Shown piece after piece: positions 29,575 to 38,967 of a DNA stretch of 45,409 nucleotides; positions within the stretch are counted from its first letter, which is position 1; each line of letters opens with the position of its first letter. Under the pieces are notes generated by a model. That model made no database searches. It saw nothing but the letters and a program-made list of their open reading frames with translations, and was not told where the DNA came from. The DNA is from Gammaproteobacteria bacterium (lineage in GTDB: Bacteria > Pseudomonadota > Gammaproteobacteria > Ga0077554 > Ga007554), in assembly GCA_023266055.1 (NCBI GenBank), contig JAHFRW010000019.1:1-45409 (forward strand). Direction: 5' to 3'. The position numbers were made by a program, and so were the translations under genes.

Positions 29575-29740
29575 TAGCAGCCTGTCGGACTTAGGTCGAA
29601 TCTACTGCAAAAGTGGGAGAACGGTCCATTTTTTCGCAAAAACTCATCAAATAGAATGAGCTATTCTCCTCATTTTTGCGAAAAACTGTCCTCGCTCTCC
29701 CACTTTTTCGCTACGACCCCCTAAGTCCGACAGGCTGCTA
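29575..29740. mobile_element. 166-bp MITE-like palindromic element
   Basis: A perfect 21-bp terminal inverted repeat (29575-29595 and 29720-29740, containing CAGCCTGTCGGACTTAGG) encloses an interior that is itself an imperfect inverted repeat (AAAAGTGGGAGA and TTTTTCGCAAAAA blocks on both sides). The whole unit can fold into one long hairpin. It codes for nothing and lies 30 bp beyond the guaA stop codon, where it may also end guaA transcription. A miniature inverted-repeat element mobilised in trans is the best reading. Confidence 0.75.
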
Positions 29741-29770
29741 GCCGGCGGTCATCGCTTTGCACTGCGAGCC

Positions 29771-31357
29771 CTACTCCCACTCAATCGTCGCAGGCGGCTT
29801 GCCGGAAATGTCGTACGTAATGCGTGAGATGCCCGGCACTTCATTAATGATGCGGTTTGAAATGGTGCCCAATACATCATAAGGCAAGTGCGACCAATGC
29901 GCGGTCATGAAATCAATGGTCTCCACGGCACGTAGCGCAATCACATAATCATAACGACGCCCGTCACCCATCACACCCACAGATTTTACAGGTAAAAACA
30001 CCGCAAACGCCTGGCTTACTTTGTCGTACAAATTATTTTTGCGCAGCTCTTCAATAAAAATCGCATCGGCACGACGCAATATATCAGCGTATTCTTTTTT
30101 TACTTCCCCCAGAATGCGCACACCCAGACCCGGCCCAGGGAAAGGATGGCGATACACCATGTCAGACGGCAGACCCAGCTCAACACCCAACTTGCGCACT
30201 TCATCTTTAAACAATTCACGCAGTGGCTCGATCAATTTGAGGCGCATGTTCGCCGGCAAGCCACCCACGTTATGATGGGTTTTGATCACATGTGCCTTGC
30301 CATTTTTGGAACCCGCGGATTCGATGACATCGGGATATATCGTGCCCTGCGCCAACCACTTTACATTGGTGAGTTTAGTGGCTTCTTCTTCGAAGATTTC
30401 AACAAATAGATTGCCGATGATTTTGCGTTTTTTTTCTGGATCAGCCACGCCGTCCAACGCATCCATAAAACGCTGCTGGGCATTCACCCGCAACACGCGC
30501 ACACCCATGTGCTGCGCGAAGGTCGCCATCACCTGATCGCCTTCATTGAGGCGCAGCAGGCCGTTGTCGACAAATACACAGGTGAGCTGTTTACCGATAG
30601 CCTTGTGTAGCAGCGCAGCCACCACAGAAGAGTCTACGCCGCCGGACAGCGCCAGCAACACATCATCACTGCCGACTTTCTCACGGAGCTGGCGAATGTT
30701 TTCGTCCATCACGTTGCTCATGGTCCACAGCGCCGCGCAACCACAAATGTCACGCACAAATCGCTGTAAAATGCGTGCGCCCTGACGGGTATGTGTTACT
30801 TCAGGGTGAAATTGTACGCCATAAAAACCCCGTGACTCATCCGCCATGCCCGCAACGGGTGCGGCATCGGTGCTGGCAATGACGTTAAAGCCTTCCGGTA
30901 GGCGTGCAACACGATCACCGTGACTCATCCACACATCAAGCATGCCGTAACCTTCAGGTGTCGTGTGGTCTTCGATGTCACGCAGTAATTGTGAGTGCCC
31001 GCGTGCGCGTACTTGCGCATAACCAAATTCACGGTGGGAGGAAGACTCAACGCCTCCCCCCAATTGCGCCGCCATGGTTTGCATGCCATAGCAGATTCCC
31101 AGCACTGGCACACCCAGATCAAAAACCACCTGCGGTGCGCGCGGCGTAGAGGCCAGGGTAACCGATTCCGGCCCACCCGACAGAATAATACCACGGGGAT
31201 TAAACGCACGAATGGCAGCCTCATCCATGTCGTGAGGATGCAGTTCACAATACACACCCACTTCACGCACACGGCGCGCGATCAGCTGGGTGTATTGGGA
31301 ACCAAAATCGAGAATCAGAAGGCGGTGTTCGTGAATATTGGTCAATGTATCGCTCAT
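29771..31357 (-). CDS. guaA: GMP synthase (glutamine-hydrolysing)
   Basis: GuaA converts XMP to GMP. From the ATG at 31357 ([21 protein letters not shown]) it is 528 residues. The glutamine amidotransferase half carries the nucleophile in VLGICYGMQ and the QFHPEVTHT pair. The ATP pyrophosphatase half has the P-loop [11 protein letters not shown]. The C-terminal dimerisation domain ends normally in [10 protein letters not shown]. The start at 31402 is rejected because it adds 15 non-family residues. guaB lies upstream on the same strand. A diverged copy of this gene's 3' part is found at 23187-23413, so the gene end was the place of island insertion; the functional gene is intact. Confidence 0.97.
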   Translation of the reverse strand: MSDTLTNIHEHRLLILDFGSQYTQLIARRVREVGVYCELHPHDMDEAAIRAFNPRGIILSGGPESVTLASTPRAPQVVFDLGVPVLGICYGMQTMAAQLGGGVESSSHREFGYAQVRARGHSQLLRDIEDHTTPEGYGMLDVWMSHGDRVARLPEGFNVIASTDAAPVAGMADESRGFYGVQFHPEVTHTRQGARILQRFVRDICGCAALWTMSNVMDENIRQLREKVGSDDVLLALSGGVDSSVVAALLHKAIGKQLTCVFVDNGLLRLNEGDQVMATFAQHMGVRVLRVNAQQRFMDALDGVADPEKKRKIIGNLFVEIFEEEATKLTNVKWLAQGTIYPDVIESAGSKNGKAHVIKTHHNVGGLPANMRLKLIEPLRELFKDEVRKLGVELGLPSDMVYRHPFPGPGLGVRILGEVKKEYADILRRADAIFIEELRKNNLYDKVSQAFAVFLPVKSVGVMGDGRRYDYVIALRAVETIDFMTAHWSHLPYDVLGTISNRIINEVPGISRITYDISGKPPATIEWE

Positions 31358-31411
31358 TTTAGTATGGAGGCATAACCATGCTGCGCTGCGGGAATTCAGC
31401 ACAGCATTTTG

Positions 31412-32872
31412 TCAATCCATGCGGTAATTGGGTGCTTCGCGTGTAATCGTTACATCATGTACATGACTTTCGCGCATACCGGCGCTGGTCACGCGCACAA
31501 ATTTTGGCTTACTGCGCATTTCTTCAATATTGGCGCATCCAGTGTAGCCCATGCTGGCACGTACACCTCCCATCAATTGATGCACAATCGCCACCAGACT
31601 GCCCTTATACGGTACACGTCCTTCAATGCCTTCCGGGACCAGCTTTTCAGCCTCGGCGGTCATTTCCTGAAAATAACGGTCGCTGGAGCCTTGCTGCATG
31701 GCACCAATCGAACCCATACCTCGGTACGACTTATACGAGCGCCCCTGAAACAGTTCGACATCGCCCGGTGATTCTTCAGTGCCTGCAAACATGCTGCCGA
31801 TCATCACCGAGGATGCGCCGGCGGCAATCGCCTTGGCGAGATCGCCCGAGTAACGGATGCCACCATCGGCAATCACTGGCACTCCCGTACCGGCCAGCGC
31901 ATTGGCGACGTTGGAGATGGCCGTAATTTGCGGTACGCCTACGCCCGTCACAATACGCGTGGTGCAGATTGATCCGGGGCCGATGCCAACCTTAACGGCA
32001 TCTGCACCCGCCTCAACCAATGCCAACGCTGCTTCAGCAGTAGCAATGTTGCCACCGATCACCTGCATGCCGGGGAAATTACGCTTCACCCAACGCACCC
32101 GATCCAGCACGCCCTGCGAATGGCCATGCGCGGTATCCACCACCAGCACGTCCACACCGGCGGCAACCAGCGCCGCCACACGGTCATCGGTGCCTTCACC
32201 CGTACCCACCGCCGCGCCTACGCGCAGCCGCGCCAAGTGATCTTTGCAGGCATTAGGTTTTTCTTTGGCTTTTTGAATGTCTTTAACGGTGATCAAGCCA
32301 CGCAACTGAAACTTGTCATTCACCATCAACACTTTTTCAATACGATATTTGTGCAGCAATGCCACGACTTCATCGCGCCCCGCACCTTCGCGCACCGTAA
32401 CCAGGCGCTCTTTGGGCGTCATGATGCTCGACACCGGGTTGTCGTAGCCGGTTTCAAAACGCAGGTCACGATTGGTGACAATCCCCACCAGATCCTTGCC
32501 ATCTACCACAGGCACCCCTGAAATGTTGTGGGCACGCGTTAGGGCGCGTACTTCGCGGATACTGGTGCTGGGTGAAACGGTAATGGGATCCTTAATGACG
32601 CCGCTTTCAAACTTTTTGACGGTGCGAACCTGCTCGGCCTGCTCATCAATGGTCATGCTTTTGTGAATGATACCGATCCCACCTTCCTGCGCCACGGTAA
32701 TCGCCAGGCGCGCTTCGGTCACGGTATCCATCGCGGCTGAAACCAAGGGGATATTCAGTGCAATTTCGCGCGTCAGCGAACTTTCCAGACTCACCTGTTT
32801 GGGCAACACCGTGGAATGATCCGGCACCAGCAGCACATCGTCAAACGTCAGGGCTTCCTGTAGGACTCGCAT
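31412..32872 (-). CDS. guaB: Inosine-5'-monophosphate dehydrogenase
   Basis: GuaB oxidises IMP to XMP, the rate-limiting step of GMP synthesis. The 486-residue protein has the family N-terminus [18 protein letters not shown], two CBS domains (about residues 95-205), the catalytic loop [18 protein letters not shown] with the active-site Cys, the [11 protein letters not shown] motif, and the flap [17 protein letters not shown]. Followed by guaA after 54 bp, together the guaBA operon. Confidence 0.97.
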   Translation of the reverse strand: MRVLQEALTFDDVLLVPDHSTVLPKQVSLESSLTREIALNIPLVSAAMDTVTEARLAITVAQEGGIGIIHKSMTIDEQAEQVRTVKKFESGVIKDPITVSPSTSIREVRALTRAHNISGVPVVDGKDLVGIVTNRDLRFETGYDNPVSSIMTPKERLVTVREGAGRDEVVALLHKYRIEKVLMVNDKFQLRGLITVKDIQKAKEKPNACKDHLARLRVGAAVGTGEGTDDRVAALVAAGVDVLVVDTAHGHSQGVLDRVRWVKRNFPGMQVIGGNIATAEAALALVEAGADAVKVGIGPGSICTTRIVTGVGVPQITAISNVANALAGTGVPVIADGGIRYSGDLAKAIAAGASSVMIGSMFAGTEESPGDVELFQGRSYKSYRGMGSIGAMQQGSSDRYFQEMTAEAEKLVPEGIEGRVPYKGSLVAIVHQLMGGVRASMGYTGCANIEEMRSKPKFVRVTSAGMRESHVHDVTITREAPNYRMD

Positions 32873-33463
32873 GAGAGACTTCCCTAGTGAAAAATCTGTT
32901 GATTATAAATCCTGTTTGCCCTCAGGTAAACCCATTAAGGCCCCACCATGAAACATACCTTGGGATGTCTCTTTGCGGGAACACTAAAAAAATACCAGAT
33001 ATCAATATGTTGAAATTAAAACTTCACGCTGGAGCAACAATCGGAGACATGCCATGGCACGAAAATAACCACTTGTTTAGTATAAAGATATAACAAAAAC
33101 ACCCGCGCAGTCAGCACCCTGGCCAGATCCGCCAAGCCCCACAACAGCACACACCTTTCATGTTAGTGCATGAATCTGGGGCATTACACCCCCCTGACAT
33201 CAGGCATACGGCAACACAAAAAATATAAATAACTAAATAAATCAATTGTATAAATAAATTCTGTGCCACATGGCACATGAATTGCTTTATCAGTTTACGT
33301 GACACATTGGGCCGCTTCACCGCATGACACGGTAATGTTATGTTAACGACTCCATAACGTCATATTTGGCGAGTACAGTATCTCACGTAGCCATTTAATG
33401 TATTACATACGGCTGCTACGGAAAGTGAGCCATGTTTTTTTGCAATAGTCAGGAGTACTACAC
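32873..33463. other. Intergenic region between guaB and the DUF2892 gene
   Basis: About 590 bp, A/T-rich in its second half, with divergent genes on each side. Short open frames here have no ribosome binding site or recognisable sequence. Apart from a CRP-like palindrome (33262-33277) I see no RNA or regulatory element of a known type. Confidence 0.5.
33262..33277. promoter_or_regulatory. CRP/FNR-family-like palindrome
   Basis: TGTGCCACATGGCACA is a perfect 16-bp palindrome with the TGTG-N8-CACA layout of CRP-type sites (consensus half-site TGTGA, here TGTGC). The flanking AATT bases extend the symmetry. It lies in an A/T-rich stretch about 190 bp upstream of the DUF2892 gene. Confidence 0.35.
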
Positions 33464-33748
33464 ATGAACTATTTTAACTTAGCCGAAAATATCGGCACGA
33501 CAGACAGAATACTCAGAATGTCGGTTGGCATGACATTGTTACTGCTGACCTTCACAGAAGCGGGACCCTATGTCCACCCCAGCATTTTCCCGGCACTAGC
33601 CGCTTATTTGGTGTTAACCGCCATCATGAAATGGGATCCGGCCGGCTTTATTGTTGAAATGCTGTTACGCATGCTGGGGCAATCAGACGTAGCCAAGGCA
33701 TCACCGGCACCCCCTGCCTTGCAGGCAAATTATACAGGCCATCATTAG
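33464..33748 (+). CDS. DUF2892 (YgaP-type) small membrane protein
   Basis: A 94-residue protein with two hydrophobic segments (about residues 18-32 and 38-57) and the family start NIGTTDRILRMSVGMTLLLL, as in the membrane part of YgaP-like proteins, often linked to rhodanese or sulfide-related proteins. There is no rhodanese domain in this one. The residues after 70 are low complexity. A CAGGAG ribosome binding site stands about 10 bp before the ATG. Monocistronic, as the next gene begins 200 bp later behind a large hairpin. Confidence 0.75.
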   Translation: MNYFNLAENIGTTDRILRMSVGMTLLLLTFTEAGPYVHPSIFPALAAYLVLTAIMKWDPAGFIVEMLLRMLGQSDVAKASPAPPALQANYTGHH

Positions 33749-33799
33749 AAAACGGCGCTGGCTGAAACCCAGCATTTGATTTAACCGATTAACCAGTTT

Positions 33800-33889
33800 G
33801 CAGGAGCAGCAAACCCCCTCCCTCGCCTCCTCGTGATGCGATACCCTCCCACCCTCTCTCAGGCACGGGAAGGCGAGCGCTGCTCCTGC
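33800..33889 (+). terminator. Long-loop hairpin followed by T-run
   Basis: GCAGGAGCAGC (33800-33810) pairs perfectly with GCTGCTCCTGC (33879-33889), followed by CTTTTT. A second inner pairing CTCGCC/GGCGAG (33822-33827 and 33872-33877) continues the stem. It probably terminates DUF2892 transcription, but the 68-nt loop is unusually long and the unit could be a structured RNA. Confidence 0.5.
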
Positions 33890-33948
33890 CTTTTTACTTC
33901 TTCGGATTTCCATTAGGCATCAGGCGCATGCTGGGTTATGATCATGGC

Positions 33949-35340
33949 ATGCCAAACTTTCTGCCATCTGATCAAGAAAACCGTTTGACACGTGATGTTT
34001 ACAGCGTGTCACAACTCAATCACGCCGCACGCTCCATTCTGGAAGGCAGCTTTCCACTCATCTGGGTTGAAGGTGAAATTTCCAATCTCGCCAAACCTTC
34101 TTCCGGCCACCTGTACTTCACGCTCAAAGATGAAATTGCATCCGTGCGCTGCGCGATGTTTCGCCAACGTAACCGGTTACTCAGCTTTACACCCGAAAAT
34201 GGCGCGCACGCATTAATCCGTGCGCAGGTTAGCCTGTATGAGGGGCGCGGCGAATTTCAGCTGATTGCAGAGCACATGGAAGAAGCCGGTGATGGCGCGC
34301 TACGCCGCGCCTTTGATGCATTGAAACAACGTCTGGCAGCCGAAGGGCTTTTTGATGCTGCACACAAAAAAACCTTGCCCGTATTGCCACGCTGTATCGG
34401 CGTTGTAACATCACCCACAGGCGCTGCCATTCGCGATATTCTAAGCATTTTGCAACGGCGCTTTCCTGCCCTGCCGGTCATTATTTACCCGGTACAGGTA
34501 CAGGGTAGCGGGGCTGTCGCCCAGATCGCTCACGCCATTCGCACCGCATCACAACGCAGGGATTGTGATGTGCTGATCGTGGCACGCGGGGGTGGCTCAC
34601 TGGAAGATTTGTGGGCATTCAATGATGAAGCCGTGGCGCGCGCCATTCATGCCTGTGAAATACCCGTCGTCTCAGGAATCGGTCATGAAATTGACTTCAC
34701 CATTGCTGATTTTGTCGCCGATCAACGCGCCGCAACGCCTTCTGCCGCCGCCGAGCTGGTCAGCCCTGACCAGCTCGAAATAACCGCAGTCATTACCCGT
34801 CATCACAAACGCCTTGCGGCGCTCACGCAAAATTACATTACGGACACACACAAAACCCTGCACTGGCTGATACAACGCCTGCAGCAACGGCATCCGGGTC
34901 AACGTCTGCGCACCCAGATGCAACATCTTGATGAACTGGAACAACGCCTGCATCATACCCAACGCATTATGCTGCGCCACAAATGCTCTACACTTGCAGC
35001 ATTGTCATCATCCCTGCATCGCTACACCCCTTTACATCGTTTGGCGCAACTCGGAATCAAACAGCATCATCTTGCACAACGCCTGCATCAGGCGTTACAT
35101 TTGACCATGCAACGAAACCAGCAACAGCTCATGTCTGCCAGCCACGCACTTGATACCGTCAGTCCGCTTGCGACACTGGCACGGGGCTATGCCATCATCC
35201 GTACTATGCCCGGTATTCCATCTCCCGCCGCACCTACGGTATTACGTACCGCACGTGATGTAACTCCTGGCGACAAAATAGAAGTACGTTTGGCACAAGG
35301 CCGACTGTCATGCCTTGTTGAAGGGGTTCACAATGACTAA
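33949..35340 (+). CDS. xseA: Exodeoxyribonuclease VII large subunit
   Basis: XseA with XseB forms exonuclease VII, which degrades single-stranded DNA. The protein is 463 residues from MPNFLPSDQEN. The N-terminal OB-fold has VYSVSQLNHAAR and VEGEISNLAKPSSGHLYFTLKD. The catalytic domain shows GVVTSPTGAAIRDIL, VARGGGSLEDLWAFNDE and SGIGHEIDFTIADFVADQRAATPSAAAEL (key residues GHE.D.T..D.V.D.RA.TPSAAAE). Then follow a long helical region with Gln/His-rich coiled coil and the final SPLATLARGYAI. The ATG at 33928 would add seven residues; the one at 33949 fits the family better. The stop overlaps the start of the M23 peptidase gene by 8 bp. Confidence 0.96.
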   Translation: MPNFLPSDQENRLTRDVYSVSQLNHAARSILEGSFPLIWVEGEISNLAKPSSGHLYFTLKDEIASVRCAMFRQRNRLLSFTPENGAHALIRAQVSLYEGRGEFQLIAEHMEEAGDGALRRAFDALKQRLAAEGLFDAAHKKTLPVLPRCIGVVTSPTGAAIRDILSILQRRFPALPVIIYPVQVQGSGAVAQIAHAIRTASQRRDCDVLIVARGGGSLEDLWAFNDEAVARAIHACEIPVVSGIGHEIDFTIADFVADQRAATPSAAAELVSPDQLEITAVITRHHKRLAALTQNYITDTHKTLHWLIQRLQQRHPGQRLRTQMQHLDELEQRLHHTQRIMLRHKCSTLAALSSSLHRYTPLHRLAQLGIKQHHLAQRLHQALHLTMQRNQQQLMSASHALDTVSPLATLARGYAIIRTMPGIPSPAAPTVLRTARDVTPGDKIEVRLAQGRLSCLVEGVHND

Positions 35341-36238
35341 AGGAATGCAACGCACAGGATTAATAATGGCATTAGTGTGGCCATTGCTTGGGTATACCCC
35401 GGCGTTTGCCGGCGATCTGCCACGTGTCGAACAGGTGCCCGGGGGGATTGCAATAATCCCATTAACCTCTCAGCCTGCCTTGGACAATGATTTACGGACA
35501 AAAATAACGAGGAACGACAAAACGGCATCACCTCCTGCGCCACCTGTCGTTCATTACAATAAACAACGTGTACTGGTGACACAACAACCCCAAGGTTGGG
35601 TAGCCGTTGTGGGCATACCCCTGGACACACCGCCGGGCGAGCAAACATTGCAGGTACAACCGGCTTCTGGCCCACTGCATAACCTTACATTTATGGTGCA
35701 GGACAAGGAATATGCGACGCAACGCATCACCATCAAAAACCAGCGCAAGGTTGACCCCAACCCAGAAGACATGCAACGCATCGAACGCGAGTTCACGCAA
35801 ATCAATGCCGCCCACACCCAATGGAGCGAGGAATCGCAGGTACCCCTGGACTTTCTAAAACCCGCCGAAGGCGAATATTCCAGCCCGTTTGGTTTGCGAC
35901 GTTTCTTTAACGGCCAGCCCCGTAACCCACACAGTGGCCTGGATATCGCAGCACCGAAAGGCGCACCTGTATATGCACCCACCGATGCCACCGTGATCAG
36001 CGTAGGCGATTACTTTTTTAATGGCAACACCGTGTTTCTCGATCACGGCCAGGGATTGGTGACCATGTACTGCCATCTCGACAAAATTACCGTGCAGCCC
36101 GGCACACGTATCACACGCGGTACGGTTATCGGCCATGTGGGAATGACCGGGCGCGCCACCGGCCCGCACCTGCACTGGGGTGTCAGCCTGAATAATGTGC
36201 GGGTTAATCCTGCATTGTTTCTGCCAGACGCAAAATAA
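35333..36238 (+). CDS. M23-family (LytM) peptidoglycan endopeptidase-like protein
   Basis: A 301-residue exported protein. Signal peptide MTKGMQRTGLIMALVW..AFAGD, then a beta-rich N-terminal region (about 30-140), then the M23 domain (about 185-295). The zinc ligands are present: NPHSGLDIAAP (H and D), and HLHWG near the end, with the YCHLDKI segment between. The family cleaves peptide bridges in peptidoglycan, so it is probably a periplasmic cell-wall hydrolase. The pairing with xseA by an 8-bp overlap is seen in some gammaproteobacteria. It converges with der, the two stop codons being about 42 bp apart. Confidence 0.9.
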   Translation: MTKGMQRTGLIMALVWPLLGYTPAFAGDLPRVEQVPGGIAIIPLTSQPALDNDLRTKITRNDKTASPPAPPVVHYNKQRVLVTQQPQGWVAVVGIPLDTPPGEQTLQVQPASGPLHNLTFMVQDKEYATQRITIKNQRKVDPNPEDMQRIEREFTQINAAHTQWSEESQVPLDFLKPAEGEYSSPFGLRRFFNGQPRNPHSGLDIAAPKGAPVYAPTDATVISVGDYFFNGNTVFLDHGQGLVTMYCHLDKITVQPGTRITRGTVIGHVGMTGRATGPHLHWGVSLNNVRVNPALFLPDAK

Positions 36239-36280
36239 CCCGCTCAAATACCTGCCTTGCAGCAAGGCACCCTACCGGCA

Positions 36281-37672
36281 TCAAGACTTGCTGTAATGCC
36301 GCCGCATGCGCTGGCGTTTTTGGAGCTGACGTGGCGTGAGGATATTTTTCTTATCCCGGTAAGGATTCTCACTCCCCTTGAATTCAACCACTAACGGCGT
36401 GCCTTCCAACTTCAGAATTTCACGAAACGCATTGGAAAGGTAACGCCGATACGCGCCGGGTACAGCATCAACCTGATTACCATGAATAATAATCGTCGGT
36501 GGATTCTGTCCACCCTGATGCGCATAACGCAGCTTGATACGGCGACCATGCACCAAGGGTGGCTGATGCTGTTTTACCAGATTCATGAGATGGCGCGTCA
36601 GTTGTGGCGTAGACAGCTTTTGTGTCGCCGACTGATAAGCACGATCGACGCCTGCCATCACCTTGTCAACACCTGCACCGTGCAATGCGGAAATAAAATA
36701 AACCGTCGCAAATTCCAGGAACGGCAATTTGCGCTCCACCTCACGCTTCAAATAAGTACGCTGTTCGCTATCCAGTTTGTCCCATTTATTCACGGCAATC
36801 ACCAGCGCCCGGCCACTTTCCAGCACAATACCCGCCAGTGTCGCGTCCTGATCCGTCACGCCGCTATCGGCATCCAGCACCAGCACCACCACATGAGCTT
36901 CTTCGACGGATTGCAGGGTTTTTACAACACTGAATTTCTCAACCATCTCAGTGACTTTATGACGACGCCGCACACCCGCCGTATCAATCAGGGTATAGTG
37001 GCGTTGATCACGCTCAAAGGGGATGGAAATACTGTCTCGTGTAGTGCCCGGCTCATCAAACGCCAGCACGCGCTCCTCACCGATCACACGATTGACCAGC
37101 GTGGATTTACCCACATTAGGCCGACCCACGATGGCGACCTTAATACCAGATGCAATATCTGCCTCACTGCCTTCAGACTCGACCGGCAGGGGCGCCAACA
37201 CCGCCTCCATCATGTGGCCAATCCCATCGCCGTGGGTAGCCGATATCGGATACGGTGTCCCCAACCCCAGCGCCTGAAACTCTGCACTGACGATGGCCGC
37301 ATCCAGGCCTTCAGCCTTGTTCAGTATCAGGTATACCGGCTTGCCAAATTGCCGCAGATGCCGCCCAATATCCTGATCCCCGCTAGTCATACCAGCACGC
37401 CCATCCACCAGAAACAGGATCACGTCAGACTCCTGCACTGCCAGCATCGCCTGCTCGGCCATCAACGAATCAATGCCATCACGTTCGCCGCTTAACCCGC
37501 CGGTATCGACGGCAATATAGGGCCTATCTCCCACCCTGCCCGTGCCATAAATACGATCACGGGTTAAGCCAGGCTGATCCGCCACCAATGCCGCACGCGA
37601 CTGCGTCAGGCGATTAAACAGCGTGGATTTTCCTACATTGGGACGCCCAACCAGGGCAATAACCGATTTCAT
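36281..37672 (-). CDS. der: Ribosome biogenesis GTPase Der (EngA)
   Basis: Der is the tandem GTPase required for 50S subunit maturation. The 463-residue protein has two G domains: the first with [16 protein letters not shown] and NKAEG; the second with [16 protein letters not shown] and NKWD. The C-terminal KH-like domain (about 355-440) ends in the basic [19 protein letters not shown] tail. Length is as usual. hisS and bamB, frequent upstream neighbours, are absent; upstream is a repeat-rich spacer. Confidence 0.97.
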   Translation of the reverse strand: MKSVIALVGRPNVGKSTLFNRLTQSRAALVADQPGLTRDRIYGTGRVGDRPYIAVDTGGLSGERDGIDSLMAEQAMLAVQESDVILFLVDGRAGMTSGDQDIGRHLRQFGKPVYLILNKAEGLDAAIVSAEFQALGLGTPYPISATHGDGIGHMMEAVLAPLPVESEGSEADIASGIKVAIVGRPNVGKSTLVNRVIGEERVLAFDEPGTTRDSISIPFERDQRHYTLIDTAGVRRRHKVTEMVEKFSVVKTLQSVEEAHVVVLVLDADSGVTDQDATLAGIVLESGRALVIAVNKWDKLDSEQRTYLKREVERKLPFLEFATVYFISALHGAGVDKVMAGVDRAYQSATQKLSTPQLTRHLMNLVKQHQPPLVHGRRIKLRYAHQGGQNPPTIIIHGNQVDAVPGAYRRYLSNAFREILKLEGTPLVVEFKGSENPYRDKKNILTPRQLQKRQRMRRHYSKS

Positions 37673-37870
37673 TTGGATGGCAAACCACTATCAACAATGG
37701 AAAACCCTTGATTATACCTTAAAACCCCAAAACTTTCAGATAGTTCGACGACATGCTAAATATTCGACCAGACATATAGACCAAGGCCGCCTGATTACCA
37801 GAGCAAACCGCTGGGGGGCTCAGGCTAGCGACCCTGCAATGAGGGAGGAGAGGTATAAGCAAACGGCCTA

Positions 37871-38043
37871 AGGGCCTATTCAATATCTCGCTGAAGGGCG
37901 CATCGCGGCGTTGCCATGATCTATAAAGGCGGGCTCAAAATGCTCATGTACTCCCTGTACACTCCGCTTTTTCGCCCGTTTCCGCCTTGCGCTGGGAACC
38001 CTTCGCTTCGCTCTTCCCTTGATCGAGATGTTGAATAGGCTCT
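37871..38043. mobile_element. MITE-like element, copy B
   Basis: A 173-bp relative of the element at 9228-9370. The terminal repeats AGGGCCTATTCAATATCTCG (37871-37890) and its near complement (38024-38043) have two mismatches. The interior shares the block TGTACACTCCGCTTTTTCGC and GTTTCCGCCTTGCGCTG-like parts, with an extra 30 bp or so made of short inserts. Non-coding. Confidence 0.75.
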
Positions 38044-38126
38044 AAAATGCCAATTTACCACCTTTTCCGAAGCGGCTAACTCTCTAAAAAATCAAAAATA
38101 GCCGCCCATAAAATGGATGGGTTACA

Positions 38127-38201
38127 TGGTGGGCGATGCTGGGATCGAACCAGCGACCCCTGCCGTGTGAAGGCAGTGCTCTCCCGCTGAGCTAATCGCC
38201 C
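38127..38201 (-). tRNA. tRNA-Val(CAC)
   Basis: The minus strand folds as a 75-nt tRNA with encoded CCA. The acceptor stem is GGGCGAT/ATCGCCC, the D arm GCTCAGCGGGAGAGC, the anticodon stem CTGCC/GGCAG with loop TTCACAC (anticodon CAC, valine codon GUG), and the T arm CGCTGGTTCGATCCCAGC. No other tRNA is next to it. Confidence 0.95.
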
Positions 38202-38362
38202 ATGCAACCTATTAATTTTACTGGGGATCACCCGCCAGCGTCAAATATTTTGGTTTTCGTGGAATTTTTCACGGGAAGCTCATCACACGGTTCCCTCCCG
38301 TTCTACAAAACAGCGTAGACACGCTGTCAGGCACAGGATGACTTCCATAACACTGGCCGTAT

Positions 38363-38424
38363 GTCGCCGTGCTCGTGATACATTCTGGGGCATCCCCGTC
38401 CCCAAAATGACTGCGCTCGGTGAC
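38363..38424. repeat. Dispersed palindromic repeat, copy 2
   Basis: A 62-bp relative of the 13700-13760 element (GTCGCCGTGCTCGTGATACA at the start, TGCGCTCGGTGAC at the end). The similarity to copy 3 goes on to about 38490 (a block with CCTCCCTGGTGGGCGCCT). The rest of the spacer 38202-38640 holds no gene I can support. Confidence 0.6.
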
Positions 38425-38667
38425 AAATATACCTGGACAGACCTGCGCTCACTGTCGCCCCGCCCTCCCTGGTGGGCGCCTCTGTCGACAAGAATAAATC
38501 CTCTGCCAGAATAACCCGCCTTAGTCCAACTGAACATTTCACGAACATCACAGAATAACGTCAAATCTTTCAAATTTCATAGGTTTTTTCTGAAAAATCC
38601 CATACTTTAATAACCAAAATCATGCAATTTTTGCTACTATGACGGCTAAATAGAGGAGGTTTCACCG

Positions 38668-38925
38668 ATGATTGACCCCAAAATACTCGACGACCTGGCA
38701 AAGCGCCTGGCCGATGCCTTACCCTCGGGTATCCGTGATTTACAGCGCGATGTGGAGAAAAACTTTCGTGCAACCCTGCAAACAGGCTTTAATAAACTGG
38801 ATCTGGTGACACGCGAAGAGTTTGAGGTACAAGCTGCTGTACTTAACCGTACCCGCGCCAAGGTAGATGCGCTGGAAAAACAGGTTGCTGACATGGAAAG
38901 CCTGCTGAAGAATACTGCGCAGTAA
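38668..38925 (+). CDS. ubiK: Ubiquinone biosynthesis accessory factor UbiK
   Basis: UbiK (YqiC) helps the soluble Ubi complex make ubiquinone under aerobic conditions. The 85-residue protein shows the typical two parts: an amphipathic N-terminal region (MIDPKILDDLAKRLADALP, then LQRDVEKNFRATLQ) and a C-terminal coiled coil (REEFEVQAAVLNRTRAKVDALEKQV; key residues EEFDVQ-like, VL.RTR.K...LE). A strong GAGGAGG ribosome binding site stands before the ATG. It is followed by comM after 42 bp. Confidence 0.92.
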   Translation: MIDPKILDDLAKRLADALPSGIRDLQRDVEKNFRATLQTGFNKLDLVTREEFEVQAAVLNRTRAKVDALEKQVADMESLLKNTAQ

Positions 38926-38967
38926 CGGAGACTGGCTGCAGCACATCAACTCTCTCTGGATAAATCC

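Noticed and set aside
23187-29770. A complete integrative element with integrase
   Set aside because: No tyrosine or serine recombinase, relaxase or excisionase can be read in the block; only the guaA duplication points to integration.
33111-33320. 69-codon minus-strand open frame in the guaB-DUF2892 spacer
   Set aside because: No ribosome binding site, A/T-rich irregular composition and no recognisable sequence.
36482-37495. 337-codon plus-strand open frame
   Set aside because: It is antisense to der, whose motifs are complete; the reverse frame has no recognisable sequence and no ribosome binding site.
38283-38573. 96-codon and overlapping open frames upstream of ubiK
   Set aside because: They are made from the dispersed palindromic repeat, which gives unrelated frames in its other copies; not protein-coding.
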